A stretch of DNA of 64,000 nucleotides from Ricinus communis (GCF_019578655.1 NC_063256.1:34396342-34460341); one strand, 5' to 3'. Shown: positions 1-13,057, counted from the first letter of the stretch. Notes: generated by a model from the letters alone, not told the origin. Numbers and translations: made by a program.

Positions 1-1620
1 CAGGGGAATCCACCATTCACATGCACATATGCACTTAACATCACAATTCAATCATTTCACTTATATCATATTTCAGCAATAACAATTGTTCCACTCAACA
101 CCAATCATTTCCATCTCAGTCATTCAAACATAAACAATATTAAGCAAACGCAACCATTTGCGGAACATTTGATTAAATATATGAACATAGCAAATATTAA
201 CTATTTACTTACTCAAAATATACTTATTCCTTTAGCATATAAGAACCTCCTTTCTCCACAACTTCCTTTCCAGGCCTTTGAGTACCTGTCAACACATTCA
301 TCAATTCACATTTCATGCATATTACAAATATTCATGTAAATGCGAGTTCTAATGCATTACAAGATCATCCCCTCTCTAATTCATAGGTCTAACTCTTTCT
401 CTAAGACTCTCAATTACTGTTTTAATATCCTATAAACATTTCCCATCTAGTTAAATACCAATTTAACTCAAATTAACATCAATAAATTGCATAAAACTAA
501 TCTCTAACATTTCTGTTTTCTAGACAGAATTTAGTACCAAGGTATATTTATTGCTGGGCAAAATTGGCTTAATACAAAAATCTCATATTAAATAGACATA
601 TCCATTTATGCATCTAGTTTCATCTCCAAGAAGAATTACTCAATTCCGACTTCTATAGATTTAATTATTTTCAAATTACTGAGCAAGGGTCATACAGCTA
701 GTTGTACCCGAGCAGCAATCTGTTTGCTCAATTTAAGTAACCAAAAAGGTAAAAATAGCAAAATCATAAAACTAAAAAGTTATAGAGGACTCTTTAAAAT
801 TTCTATAGACACCAATTAAGCTTAATTTGGACTTATATAACCCATGTTATGCCTAAAATACCGAACATCAAGGTTGCTGGAATTTTGACAGTTTTCTATC
901 TTAACATACTTAAACTTAAATCAAGCTTAATCTTTATGCAATCATTCAATACTCTACTAATTCATGATAATCAGACCTTTAATTAATCAATGAGAGCATC
1001 AAATAAAGTTTTTCCAATTTGTAATCAAGAACCCTAATGACAAATTAATAACACTCAAGTAACAACTTACCAATTTCAGCTTTTGGGTTGCTAATATGCT
1101 TAAATCCTTTAGCTTTAGCTTGGTTCCTTCAATAGTTGGCAGAATCCTATCTTAATCTTAAGTTTTTCTAGGTATTTCACTCCTCTCTCTTATTCCAAAA
1201 TTTGTGTTTTTGGCCATGTACGAATTTTAGAGAAATGAAGAGGTAAAATGAGCTTGCTCATGGTTCCAATTTCCAATATTTTTCTCTTAATGCCACCACC
1301 TACTAAACTATTTTTATCACCCTAAATTAATTCTTACTAACCATATATAGGTACTAACTTTTAATTGTATCTTTTAAGTCCAATCTATTTACCCAACCTT
1401 CAACTATTGGTTCAATTAAGTCTTAAGGCTTAATACATATAACCCAAGTACTTAATCAACTTATCTAAATTAATAATCTAATATCATGCTTCTTATTCTC
1501 TACTTATAATTAATATATATCTGTTCTCATAAAATAAAAATATCATTGATATACCATCATATGCCCAATGATTAAATGTAAATGCACATAACATGGATGA
1601 TGAGAAAATGCAGGCGTTAC
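1..1620 (-). repeat. Probable Ty3-gypsy LTR or leader fragment
   Basis: No coding region is visible. Read on the - strand, position 1620 begins TGTAACGCCTGCATTTTC, the kind of start common in long plant gypsy LTRs of the Tekay/Del type. The next 1.6 kb is unbroken AT-rich noncoding sequence running off the window edge. No second LTR, primer-binding site or target duplication can be seen here, so the family is inferred from general appearance only. Confidence 0.3.
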
Positions 1621-1922
1621 AGATTATATCATAACTAAGTTCCAACATCGACACCTAAATTGTTTAACATTCATATCATGGTGTCTCCATCCATGAGGAC
1701 GAGGTTGCCTATAGTGTCCAGCTTTAGGGATGCGTCTTTTATGATAAGGGAATTTCTATATTAGATGATCATTGAGTAGAAAATTAAAGTGTTTAACTTG
1801 CATAAGCTTTTGTAAATACTAAAGATGGAGAATGATTTTGATTTTTTCTAAGTTCAAAACCGGTTATCTTCCAAATTTTAGTACCAAGCAATTCAATAAT
1901 CTAGTCATGAAAATAAATATTA

Positions 1923-3800
1923 CTAGATAATAGTAGAAGGGGAAACAAGTATATCAAGAGCTAAAGTACTAATATACATTGTAGTATCAGCTAGAATAAC
2001 ATCAATGTCAATAGTAAAGGGATTAATACAAACTATATCATACTTAGTCATGTTGTGAGAGGAAGCAAGAATAGAAAAGAAAGGTATATGCTCAAAAAAC
2101 TCAACTTGATGAGAAACATATAATTTTTTACTAACTAGATCAAGAAAATTATATCCTTTCTGACCTGCATATAACCTAGGAAAACACAAATAATAGATTA
2201 CAAGGAAAACTTACTATATCCGACATGAGGTTGAAGATAAAACAAACTGAACTAAAAGCACTTAGGAAAGAACAATTTGGAGCATAACAATAAAACTTCC
2301 ATAAGGCAACAAACATAAATTATCCGAAATTATTGGATTTCTAATTATAAATTTAGTAATAAGAATTGCTTCTCTCTAAGATTCATTAAGAACACATGTA
2401 GATAATAAGAGAGATCTAGCAGTTTTAGTAAGATGTCTATATTTTCTTTCAGTAACACTATTTTATTAACGAGGATCTACACATGATATTTGATGGATTG
2501 TCCCATATAAGAGGCAAGTAGATCAGAAAAATCATGAGATATACACTCTCCATCAAATCATACCTAAAATGCTTAATAATTGTGAAAATGTTGAGTATTA
2601 AAAATAGCTCGAAAAATATTAAAAATACTTAAGAAATTAGCGCGACATTTTATAAGATATGCTAGTAATAACGAACATAATCATTAATTAATGAAACAAT
2701 AACCAATCTACCACATTATCCATAGACTAAATCAATTGGAGGGTGACATGTGGCTTCATTTATTAATTGTTGTATTTTTATTGATTTTTTTTAAGCATGA
2801 GTTGTTAATGGTAATACATAAATCAACCAATAAAAATTCAACAATTAATAAATGAAACTACATATCATCATGCAATTGATTTAGGCTATGGATGATGTGG
2901 TAGACTAAATCTACCTAAGAATTTTTCTAATATCACAACCCACCTATTATTGTAATAGGAGAGAGTCGTTATACATCAGAATATATAAGAGCAAAAAAAG
3001 CATGAGAAAAAGAAATACTTTTACAAAAAAGTAAAGTAGAAAATTTGACAAGTTTATAACCATGAGGTTTAAATTTCCTAATGCTTCCGTGGAAACTCAA
3101 AAATCATGAATGAGATGCGGATACATGACCAAAGCGAAAGTGCCATAAATAAAAGATAGATGACAAACTACTCAAATGAAAAGATGACAAATCAATACTA
3201 GAGGTTGATGTTATAATAGTTGGTACTTTAAGCTGATCTAAATCATAAATTTCACCTTTGTAAAATTGATCCTAATTAGCCTTTGAGATTACGGGTTCTG
3301 CACATAACAAGTGAAAAAAGAAAAAAAAATCAAGTATCTAGACTCATATAACTGAGTAACAAAGACAAAATTCAAATTAAGCCTAGATATATGATAATCA
3401 TCAGGAAGAGATAAAGAATATCTAACAATTGAATCAATACTTGCTAAATGCATAGTAGTAGCATCAACAGTTAAAATTGAAAGAGACGTATTAAGTGATA
3501 AAGAAGAAAATGATAACAAGTCATGAGACATATGGTGTGAAGCACCAAAATATCATACCATTATAGTGCACGGATTGCAAGGATAAGCCTTAAGACTTTC
3601 ATATCCTTCTATCATAGATGATGCATTATTATTATTATTATTATTATTTTGTCAAGCAATAAAAGAGAGTTGAGAAAAATTTAAGAGATCGTTAGATGTT
3701 GTTGTGATTTGACTGGCCAAGAGTGAATGTCTCAAAATTGACTTTTCTTTTAATAAAAATGCCACAAATGAGAAGAAACATTTGTCAACAAGGCTTATCG
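1923..3800 (-). pseudogene. Degraded Ty1-copia polyprotein (protease to integrase)
   Basis: This is a dead copia pol read right to left. At about 3531-3289 the translation resembles the protease/GAG-pre-integrase stretch (SHDLLSFSSL, then SLPDDYHIS and YLIFFSFFTCYVQ). At about 2440-2380 an integrase piece, ERKYRHLTKTARSLLLST, is readable. At 2189-1923 the post-integrase segment GQKGYNFLDLVSKKLYVSHQ follows, with EHIPFFS. Frames shift and stop codons occur between these blocks. No reverse transcriptase or LTRs were recognised, so the element is truncated at its 3' side near 1.9 kb. The copia assignment rests on the order of several family-typical motifs; clade is not determined. Confidence 0.7.
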
Positions 3801-3907
3801 ACACTGGTCATATTAGGATCCAAGACAAGTGCATTAGTTTATCGGTGTTCATATCAAAACTAAAGAATCATACATGGATAAAAATAAGGAATATCTTGGG
3901 AAACTTA

Positions 3908-4314
3908 GATTAGCTCCAAAGGACTCTTTATATAAACTAAACTCTTTATTATAAAAAGTCATTCAATAAAATGAGACTCCAATACACTATTTATTTCTTA
4001 AATATAAAATAAAGAGTGGTTTTGGCTCTCTATATTTGAAGAGTTAAATTCGCTCTTTATTCTTATTGTAATTAATATATTACAAGTTTTTATATATTTT
4101 ATTAATTGATATATACTATTGTTGGTTCTTTTCTTTAAAAATAATTTTTCTTTTAAGAAAAAGAAAGGAAAATTTAAAATTTTAATGCTTATTGGATAAA
4201 GCAAAATAAAGAGATTGGAATTAGAATTTTTTTTACTCTTTATATTTAAATATAAATAAATATGTTATTTATTAAAAATACTCTTTAAAATAAAGAGCAT
4301 CATTGGATATGCTC
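3908..4314. mobile_element. Tourist/PIF-Harbinger-like MITE
   Basis: The ends are imperfect inverted repeats: GATTAGCTCCAAAGGACTCT on the left and, reverse-complemented, GAGCATATCCAATGATGCTC on the right, both continuing with TTTAT. TTA lies directly outside each end (3905-3907 and 4315-4317), which fits the 3 bp TTA/TAA duplication of PIF/Harbinger elements. The interior is about 400 bp, AT-rich and noncoding, with an internal inverted segment around 4010-4070. The superfamily call is inferred from the target site and size. Confidence 0.5.
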
Positions 4315-4593
4315 TTAAGAGTTTTACGGAGAAGCTTGTCTCATGGTGTGAATGAAATATTAAGTTTTTTGATGTAGGCCTTGCAAAACAAGGTTGGCAA
4401 TTTATTATAAAACTTAATTCTCTTCTTTCACAAGTTTTCATGGAAATCATTTCTTCTTTTCATCTTTCTCGTAGGCATATTCTTATGGAAATCATTTCTT
4501 ATTTTTATATTTCTTGTAGGCATATTCTTATGCAAATGCATCATGCGCGTGACAGAGTACCTTAGGAGGTCAAAAGATATTAAATGAGCTAAG

Positions 4594-5188
4594 GAAGCAA
4601 GTGATTATAGAAAAAAATATCTCTTATTAAGGTGATCATTAATTGCCCACAAGTCCATCATTCAGAGTCATAACAACAAGAGTGCATTAGTTGATTAATA
4701 AGGACTTGAAAAGGTGTGGAATGAAATGATCTTTTATTAGTATTTTAATAGCAAAAATGCTGAAATTATTTTAAGTATTTCTATAGGATTGGTGGACAAT
4801 ATAGATAGATGGGTGTGGCACTACATCATCAAATTTGGCTATAACATTACTCAACTAGTAAAGTCACACAAACTTTCAGTAACATGTTATTTCAAAATAG
4901 ATTGAAAAGGCCGGTGTGTGGAAATACTTGTGGAACCTCAATCTTTCCAAGAAAATATAAGTGTTTCTTTAGTGATCATGAACTACCTATAAAGAAGAAA
5001 ATGAATGAATGCATTGAAATGGTAGATGAGTTTTGTTGGTCTTGGGATCACGAGGAGACCAACAAACTCATTTTGTTTGAATGTTTAAAGTGTTAAGAAT
5101 AAGATAAAAGAAACATAGAAGCAACAATGAAAATTCAATACATAAATCTTCTTAAATATAAGCAATGATGCTTTAACTATGCTTACTG
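4594..5188 (+). repeat. LINE-derived zf-RVT block, copy 1
   Basis: This block is repeated in direct orientation at 9943-10520 with many substitutions. At 4884-5093 the reading frame (70 codons) carries LPIKKKMNECIEMVDEFCW followed by HEETN and ending FECLKC. That matches the zinc-binding reverse-transcriptase tail (zf-RVT) of plant non-LTR elements: a short LP-K helix, two Cys, then E-E-T and a final Cys. Upstream, VWHYIIKFGY is also readable. There is no start, catalytic RT domain or poly(A) tail, so this is a fragment. Its right edge meets the MULE terminal repeat. Confidence 0.5.
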
Positions 5189-5493
5189 TATCCATTTGGT
5201 ACCACAGGTCCATAAAGATAATTAATAATACCTCACCTTTGTATTAATGAATAAAAGGACAACTTTCGGTTGTCTGTCGCTTACATGGAAGCCAAATTTT
5301 ATCATCTAATAACATGTCACTGGCGACATGTCCACAAGTCTAATAAGCCTAAAACCTCTAATTCCTAATATCCTTTCTCAAATTTAACCTAATTTATCTG
5401 TATATAATCTTAACTCTATATTTTATACTCTTTTCTCTACTATCTTCAACTTTATCTTCTTTCCTCTTGTCTCTAACTTCAATCGAGCACCAA

Positions 5494-5930
5494 ATGGCAA
5501 AATCAGGGATGGTGTATGCCAACAATTCTAGTTGTAGATATCGAAGATATATTACTTTGATAGGATTTAATGAGAAACATATGGCATGGGTTCAAGGAGT
5601 GTTGAATCTTCTTGATGATTTAAAAGACGAAAGGAACAATGCCTTGGTTTAGGTCGGTGAAGCTTCTGCAAAGTATAAGTTCAAGCTGGAGCAACTTAGA
5701 GAGTGCATGCTGAGAATTGAAGAACTCAAAGGGAAAATCGAAGGGCAGGGTTTCAGGTTCAGTATCTTGAAGGAGAGTACGAGCATTTCAATTAGGCATA
5801 TGAAGCTTTGAAGATGAAAGTGAAGAAGGAAGAGAAGGGTTTTAAGCTGTTACTAGAACAAAAAACTAAGATTTCAATTATGTTTGGAGTTTTTGGAGCT
5901 TGTATTCTGGGTATAGGAGTGAATAGCTAG
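5494..5930 (+). pseudogene. Convergent coiled-coil/TM reading frame in MULE A
   Basis: Starting near the ATG at 5494 (MAKSGMVYANNSS), one frame reads to a stop at 5650 and a related frame resumes beyond it. The readable parts are a Leu/Glu/Lys-rich heptad region (LLDDLKDERNN, then KFKLEQLRECMLRIEELKGK) and a hydrophobic end (SIMFGVFGACILGIGV), followed by a stop near 5930. That is the layout of the C-terminal half of GRF-zinc-finger proteins often carried by plant transposons: finger, coiled coil, membrane-like tail. The finger itself is not recognisable here, so the family link is an inference supported by MULE B. It runs toward the transposase gene. Confidence 0.35.
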
Positions 5931-6561
5931 ATTTAAAGTTGATGCTTGTAGGATGTAGCTTCTAACAATTTTAAATACATTGTAGGTTGTTAGGTTGTAA
6001 TGGAAATATTAGCTATTTAATTTTATTTTACCTTTTGTAGATGTAGTTGTGCTATGTTATGTTGTGTTGTTTTTGCCAATTTGCAGTTTTGTATTGCAAA
6101 CTTATAATGTAATGCACTTGTCTTAATATAAATATTTCTTTCATTGCATAACTATGTTTACTTTTTTGCAAGTAATAGATAATTAATTAAGGGGTATGAA
6201 TAAAAATAAGAAATTTGATTAAACAATAACATTACATAATAACAAGTAAAAAAGAGTGAGTGTTTGATTTTTGTGCTTTAAAAGTACTGTAACAACAAAA
6301 AATAAGAGAAAAATAATGCATATATAGAATAATGTCATTCAACAACAAACAAAAACAAGATCACTATGGTCCACCACCAACCTAATCTAGGATTTCTTAA
6401 ACCTGGCAACACTATTGTTTAGAGGCAGCCAATGTTATTTTTTCTTTATCGGTGCCTCATTTATTATTTTCTTCCTTTATCAGCCACAATTGGTTTAGGG
6501 TTCTTTGATGGACCTTGAGCTTACTCTTAAGCATATTCATCTTTCTTGCCCTTCTTGTTTT

Positions 6562-9296
6562 TTATCTGTTGTCTTTGAGTTTCGGTAGATTTAAATGCCT
6601 TAGATGTCCTCTAAACAGATCCAACAACAACTTTAAATGGCTTAAATATCCTCTTAGCAATTCTAAATCCAGCAGTTTCAGATGTAATCTTCTTATTTTT
6701 GGTGCCATATGCTTTCTCCTTTGACAGTCTCTTAATTTGACTTTCAAAAAGTGGGTAAGTCACCAAGTAAATCATAAATACTTTTGCACCTCTGTGAATA
6801 TGGGCTTGCAATAGGATGTGGATATTCTGGTAATGTGATAGGAGTTCCATGTATCCCTAACCAATTGAAAACTTCATCAACAAGCACCATGTTGCCTAGT
6901 AGGTCAACATATGATGTCATTTTTTGCATTTGTAAAAAAATAAAGCTCAGCCAAGTATGCATACTAATATACGTCCATATGAATACATAAGAATCATTTA
7001 ACATAGCTATGAACTAAGTACAATTTTAAATGTTAATGTAGTGCTAATTAGAGCATCAAACTCATGTCCTGTAATAGTTTCACCAGCAGCACCCGCAGTC
7101 ACATGTTCTGTCCCTTTAGAAATAGTTTCTTTTCCTAGATTATCATCTACATACAACAAGTTATTTTGTCACCCATTAAATTTGACAGCATTAATAGAAT
7201 CACATGAGATCTAATATCATACTTGCAATAGGTACATCTTCATCCCACAGAACATTACTATGGGATTATTATTATGATAGTATATGGCACTAACAACATG
7301 TGCATAAAGGATTCTCATTAAATTCCATTTTCTATAAGTACATGCCCTTTCTTTCTTATCCATCATATACTACCCACTAGGACCTACAACTTGATATTTT
7401 TCATTCCCTTACCACTGAGTATTTTATTTGCTATTGCCATCTATTGATTTTTCTAGTTTTTTCTATAAAGTTTAAGGCAAAACTCAATAGCCACCCTTAA
7501 CATTCATCTCTTTTTTTCCTATGTATTCTCTTTATCTAGATTATGCAGCAGCAAATACAAGAGCTTTCATTCCTAAATTATGAATCTCAACCTAAAGTTA
7601 GTGTATATGTCCCTAATACAAAACTTTTATTCTGCTTCTGGAAAAAGATGGTAGGAATCAAGCCTTAAAGCAAATTGTAAATGCAACATGGTAAGTCAAA
7701 ATAATACTTTATCCACACATGTATAAAATTACAAGTAATGGAGCAAAGAAGAGAAGTTCATACCTTTTGTCTGTCAGACATGAAGGTCCAATGTTTGTTG
7801 TGCCCAATCCCAACATCCTCTGCAAGGAGTTCAAGGAACCATTTCTAATTTTTCCTGTTCTCCTTTTCACCATTGCCCAAGCAGTTGGATAGATATAGTC
7901 ATTATCATCTACTTCAACTGCTACCAACAATTAGCCACCAAATATACCTTTAAGCCAAGTCCCATCTATGAAAACGAATGGCCTGCACTTTTTGAACTTC
8001 TCTTTAGGCATCCAAATATATATACATTAACTTAAATACTCCCACATCCAAGTCAAAAATAACAGTAGAACCTGGGTTACTCCTTAGCAATTCCAGCTTG
8101 TAGTCATTTAATCTTGCCAACTGATCCTTCTCATCCCTATCTATGAATCTAATTGCCCTTTTCCTAGCTCTCTAAGCTAGTAGCCTAGACACATATGCAA
8201 AAAAATTTCTCTTCACAGTTGCTATTATACCCTTTATTTTTCAAGTAGGGTCTAACCTGAAACTTTACATGTAATATTCAGATACAAACTTTGCATTTAC
8301 ATGCTTGTTATAGTTCTCCTTCCTGCATATGTGAGTGAAGTTTGCACTCTTTATCTGAACAACATTCTTGCCATAAATAATGAGGTAATTCCAGATGTAA
8401 AATCCACAATCTTTTTTGCATTTTGCTTTGCATTTAGTTTTTATATAAGGTAAAAAAAATAGCTTGATCTCTAGTTTTGATGGCATTATTTTTTGTAGCT
8501 CTCTTGAACTACCAAAATGAGCTAAACAACATGTCTATTTTAAACTTTGGGTTGTAAATGTCATTTTTCTCATTGAAAACATCCCACTTAGGCTTCTTTG
8601 ACCCTCTATCACTCTTATCATCACTTGATGAGCAAGATCTCAACTCATTAAAAGGAGCATAGCAGTCTCATCTAATTCATTTCCTAAATCCCCAGGTCTA
8701 GAACTAGCACCTACAGATGTTTCATTCATTTCTATCTCCTTGTCCACATACTATTCAAACAGCTCATCATCATTATCCATATCAGACTCCATCAAATCAT
8801 AATCTAAATCCATAAAATCACTCTCATCTGAATCCTTTCCTCTTTTTGTTATTAGTTTCACTTGTATTATACCCCTTATCATCTAACTAACCTCACCTAC
8901 AACTACATTAATGTGCACATTTCATACTTTTGGCAAATTAGCTACATTTTATCCAATTGCATCATTATCACAACCTTTCATTTTCCTACAATATACATGC
9001 ATAACTTTTATGTCATCAACAACCAATGACATCTTAATAGCATTACTATTAGTTTCTAAACTCCTACAGCCACCAAACATTGTCTTTTTTAGACTTTTCC
9101 ATATAATGTTGTAATCTTGAGGCGTCAAACCAAGTTCAGTGGCTATACTATCAATTTCTAACATAGATATTTTATCACTTGAAAAGAAATCTATCCAACC
9201 AACATCAAGACACCTATTACTAACATCTAGAATATGCCATTGTATTGAGAAATAATCATGGTCAACTTGCAAAGAAAAGGGTTTTATAGTCAACAC
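6562..9296 (-). pseudogene. MULE transposase (mudrA-like), broken
   Basis: This gene encoded the transposase of the surrounding element. Domains appear in the usual order on the - strand. At 9296-8949 a PB1-like N-terminal domain is readable (DHDYFSIQW, SMLEIDSIATELG, VMHVY). Near 8630-8540 is PKWDVFNEKNDIYNPKFKID, and at 8486-8265 the MuDR N-terminal zinc-binding region (CKAKCKKDCGFYIW, NFTHIC). At about 7985-7709 is the catalytic core: FIDGTWLKG with the first Asp, then YIYPTAWAMV and SCLTDKRYE. At about 7390-7300 a SWIM-finger remnant (WNLMRILYAHVVSAI) lacks its conserved Cys. A proline/glycine-type tail ends near 6562. Stops (for example just after FGG in the core) and frameshifts show it cannot be translated whole. 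Confidence 0.75.
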
Positions 9297-9866
9297 AATA
9301 ACAAAGAAGCTACACCCAGTAAATATGATGCATTATAAAAAGTAGTTCAAAAAACTTATAGTATGTCGGTGGTTCCCCCTCCTTCTTTCGCCATCCAAGA
9401 GACATAGTCAGCTTCAATCGAGCACCATAGAGGATGCAACAAGATTCAATGGAGCCAAATAATGGAGGCAATAAGCTGAAAATCAATCTCAAAGGTGTAT
9501 GTAGCAAGCTAAAATCGACCTAAAAGTTAGTTGTTGTTGAGCTTAGGCTTTGAGAACAAGAGTTTGAGTTGGACAAATAAAGAGGTTGTCAAATTAAGGA
9601 AAAGGTAAAAGGATATAGGTTAAATAAGGTCAGGTGGAATTAGGGGAGATTTGGGAATCATAGTACTTTTGTTGATGTGGATTGTTTTTGTATAGGTGGG
9701 ATTTGTGTCAGCATATATATTACAGCTCATATGATATATGTGGCATATATTAGATAACTTTGACTTCCATATAAGTAATAGACAACCAAAAACTGTGATT
9801 TCATACATTAATGCTAATTTTGAGTATTATTGATTGTCTTTATGGACATGTGGTACCAAATAGATA

Positions 9867-9904
9867 ATATATATATATATATAAAGAGAGAGAGAGAGAG
9901 AGAG
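9867..9904. repeat. (AT)n(AG)n microsatellite
   Basis: A compound run of AT then AG dinucleotides lies just outside the right MULE terminal repeat. Confidence 0.9.
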
Positions 9905-9942
9905 TTAAGGTACCAACTATGCACTCAACCCCAAGTGAGCGT

Positions 9943-10520
9943 AGAAAAAAATATCTCTTATTGGGTGATCCTTGACTAACTACAAGTCCATCATTCAGAG
10001 TCGTAACGACAAGAGTACATCAATTGATTAATAAGGATATGAAAAGGTGTGGAATGAAACTATCTTTTATTAGCATTTTAATAGCAAAAATGTTGAAATT
10101 ATCTTGAGCATTTTTACAAGATTGGTGGACATTAATGACAAATGGGTTTGGCATTACATCATCGAGTTTGGCTATAAGATTGCTCCACTTGTAAAGTTAC
10201 GAAATTTTTTAGTGGGAGATGTTATTTCAAAACAGCTTGAAATGGTTGGTATGCGAAAAGACTTATGGCACCTCAATCTTTCTAAAGAAATACGAGTGTC
10301 TCTTTAGCGATCAGGGACTACCTATAAAGAAGAAAATGAATGAATGTACTGAGATGGTAGACGAGTTTTGTAGGCCTTGGGGTCATGAGGAGATCAACAC
10401 ACACATATTCTTTGAATGTCATAAATGTTAAAAATAAGATCAAAGAAACATAGAAGCAACAATGAAAATCCAACATGTAAATCTAAGCAATAATGCTCGA
10501 TACTATACTTATGCTTGTAT
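9943..10520 (+). repeat. LINE-derived zf-RVT block, copy 2
   Basis: Direct copy of the block at 4594-5188. The frame 10219-10428 encodes LPIKKKMNECTEMVDEFCR, then WGHEEINTHIFFECHKC. The C-x2-C-like start, E-E-I-N-T-H and final FEC fit the zinc-binding tail of LINE reverse transcriptases better than copy 1 does. Upstream in an overlapping frame, DKWVWHYIIEFGYKI and LWHLNLSKEIRVSL give further LINE-like similarity. It is a fragment without catalytic RT motifs. Confidence 0.5.
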
Positions 10521-11300
10521 TAACTACTAGCTACATGATTTTATCGGTGATAACTTGTACCGTGCTTATGTTTGTCTGGACTCGGTTTTGGACTTAACAA
10601 ATGGAAAAGCTTTAGTATATGTCCTCACCTATACACCAATTAAAATTATAAATGATTGACACATATTCATTAATTTTAAATTCTAGAGTATGTGTCAATC
10701 ATTTAATATCAAAATATAAAATACTTATACATACATGTCACTTTCTTATTAATTATGGTGTATAAACCAAGCCTAAATAAAAATTCTCTAAAAATATAAT
10801 AAAATTTGATCCAAGCTGTCGTAGGGTTCAAAGTTAAAATTTATGTCTTGTATAAAATTATATCAATTTTTATAATGTATATACTTGTTTTTATAATCTT
10901 AAAGCTTTAGACAATGATAGCGGCTCTCTCCTCTCAAACTCTTAGAATAACTTCGTAGTTTATTTTTCTTATAAAAAGTAATGCTGAATTTTAACTTTAT
11001 TTAGTTATCTTTTTAAAGGTTTTTTATTTTTATTTTTACTTTTGTTAATTTTAATTCTGTTAACAACCGATAAATTCATTTTTATTAATTTTTTAATTTT
11101 AAATATCAGATTTAATTTTATATAAATATTAACTTAATTAATACGATTTGGATTAGTGTTTAGCCTCTAAATTGACCAATCCCATGCAGAAACACGCTTA
11201 CCTGTAACTATATCTTTCTAGTGGTCATCGGAGTCGCAAAAGACAATGGGGGAAAGAGAAAAAGATGCGGCACTCGTGAATGAAAGGTAGAAACAAAACT
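10521..11300. other. AT-rich intergenic sequence
   Basis: No gene, clear repeat boundary or RNA structure was recognised. Short open frames here have no codon pattern or motif worth reporting. Confidence 0.6.
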
Positions 11301-11344
11301 TGAATTCCCCAAATCCCAATGCCCAATAAAGAATTAAACGCACC

Positions 11345-11548
11345 TGCATGCTTCTTCCTGTCTCTGTAATCGTGCAGCAATCTGAGAAATGAGAAATATG
11401 CAACCCATGCAGATTCATCTGAGTTGGCTGCTCTTTGCCGAAGCCACCTCGCAACATTTCTTCTTTTGCTCGCCCACAGACAACACGATCAAGCTGCCAT
11501 AGCCGGCCCTCTTACAGCTCATGCAGATAGACACATGATCAACATGCA
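11345..11548 (+). promoter_or_regulatory. RY-motif cluster upstream of BURP-1
   Basis: Four RY hexamers (CATGCA or its complement) occur at 11345, 11406, 11520 and 11543. The surrounding block (about 11300-11560) is homologous to the region at 26420-26720 upstream of BURP-2, sharing the CACCTGCATGC, GAGAAATGAGAA and GAGTTGGCT segments. RY motifs bind B3 factors of the ABI3/FUS3/LEC2 group in seed promoters. The BURP-2 block has CACGTG next to the last RY motif; here the corresponding site reads CACATG (11532). The cluster now lies about 1.85 kb from the BURP-1 start codon because of inserted DNA. Function is inferred from motifs only. Confidence 0.45.
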
Positions 11549-11559
11549 AACAGGCATAC

Positions 11560-12268
11560 CCACATAATGAATACAGGCCTATACCAGCACTCTGCCCTTC
11601 TTTTTCCCTTCCTTTCTTTCGAAAAGTACAAAAAAGTTAGTTTATACTTTCACTCCATGAAAAATTTCATCCTTAATATTTAATTTTTATTTTATTTATA
11701 ATTTACTATCTAATTACATTATTATTATTATTTAATTATTAGCTTTGATTTAGATTTGTATTTTACAACTCCATCTTTATATGAATTCTTTTGTAGTACT
11801 TTTATATATTTCTGTTTTAAAACTCTAATGATAAATCAATGAATATCATTAATATTTTATAATAGACCTTCCAAAATATGTTCTGTTTTAATGCAGTAAT
11901 CCATTTCAATTCATTTAATAATTGACTCCGTTTATGAATTTTCTAGCTTAAAGTAGTTAATAAAAATACATATTTTTGTAATTTATAATTAAATTAGAAA
12001 ATAAATTTTTTAGAAATAAATGAAATTATATTTACGAGATTTTGACTCATATACCCACATAATACTATTATAAAAATATTTATTATTACTTAAGACCACG
12101 TGGATGAGATGATAAAAGTCTCTTCTAACTTAACTAAGGTCTTAAGTTCGAAACTTGAATATGCAGCTATGTTAAAACTTTTGAGTAAGTGCTTTGTCAT
12201 TCGTAAAGGTTAAACCCAATACACTCTATATTAATTCTAAATATATATATACTAAAAAAATATCTATT
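11560..12268. other. AT-rich noncoding DNA, no recognised feature
   Basis: This stretch separates the duplicated upstream block from the hAT MITE. It has no counterpart between the RY block and the gene in the BURP-2 copy, so it is probably inserted or expanded DNA. No ends were identified. Confidence 0.5.
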
Positions 12269-12276
12269 ACTAACGG

Positions 12277-13057
12277 TAAGGGTGTCAAAATGGGTTATGA
12301 CACGCGAACCCGATTTGCCAAACACGAAAAGAATACGGGTTAGGGTTGAGCCTTAGCAGGTCTGAGTCAGTAAACGAGTTGACTCGTTTATGACACAGCT
12401 TGAAACAAGTCGTGTAATGGGTTGACTCACGAACCTATTTTAACCCGTTTAATTTTTCGTATCGGGTTGGATCGTGTCAACCCGACCCAACCTATTTAAA
12501 CCCGTAAATTTTAAAAGATAAAAAATAAAATAACCATATATAAAAGTAAAAGTAAATAAAAATAAAATAGCTAAAAAATAAAATATAACAAATAAGACCT
12601 AATTAGTATGACGATCCTAACAGAGTTTTCTACTAATTTACTTTTGTGTCGCCCTCTTACAAAAGAAAATAAAATCCTAACAAAATAATTTGATACTATT
12701 TATATAAATTTTAAAGATGTCTCTTGTAGTAGTTGAAAAAAAAAAATATTTATGATTTGATACTTGTCTCTATTGATTTGAAAAATATATAATTTTTATA
12801 CATGTTAAATACTTTAAATCTTATGGTATTTGTATAACAAGTTAAGCGGGTCGTGTCAGGTTTATGATCCATACACGATCCATTTAAATAAATATGTTAT
12901 GTGTGTTGTGTTGTGTCACCTATAAAAAATTCATATCATGTTAGGATTGAGAGAAATTGACACGATTATTAAATAGGTCATATTCGTATTGACTCGAATT
13001 GTGTCACCTGAATAAATCAACCCGACACACGGCCACCAACGCATTTTGACACCCCTA
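12277..13057. mobile_element. Non-autonomous hAT element (MITE)
   Basis: A 781 bp element with terminal inverted repeats TAAGGGTGTCAAAATGGGTT (left) and, reverse-complemented, TAGGGGTGTCAAAATGCGTT (right), 18 of 20 identical. The flanking 8 bp are ACTAACGG (12269-12276) and ACTAAAGG (13058-13065), 7 of 8 identical, as expected for a hAT 8 bp target duplication. The interior holds repeated CCCGAC/GACACG-type subterminal motifs and no coding capacity. It sits between the RY cluster and the core promoter of BURP-1. Confidence 0.75.

Larger units (their letters stand above)
5189..9866. mobile_element. Mutator-like element A (MULE) with long TIRs
   Basis: Long imperfect inverted repeats bound this 4.7 kb element. 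The left end TATCCATTTGGTACCACAGG (5189) matches the reverse complement of the right end at 9866 (TATCTATTTGGTACCACATG). The similarity runs roughly 200 bp inward, including GGTTGTCT and CATGGAAG blocks. Inside lies a broken MULE transposase gene on the - strand and a small coiled-coil reading frame on the + strand near the left end, converging on it. AACTATGC occurs 4 bp outside the left TIR and about 60 bp beyond the right one, past an (AT)n(AG)n run; this may be a remnant target duplication but is not certain. Confidence 0.75.
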
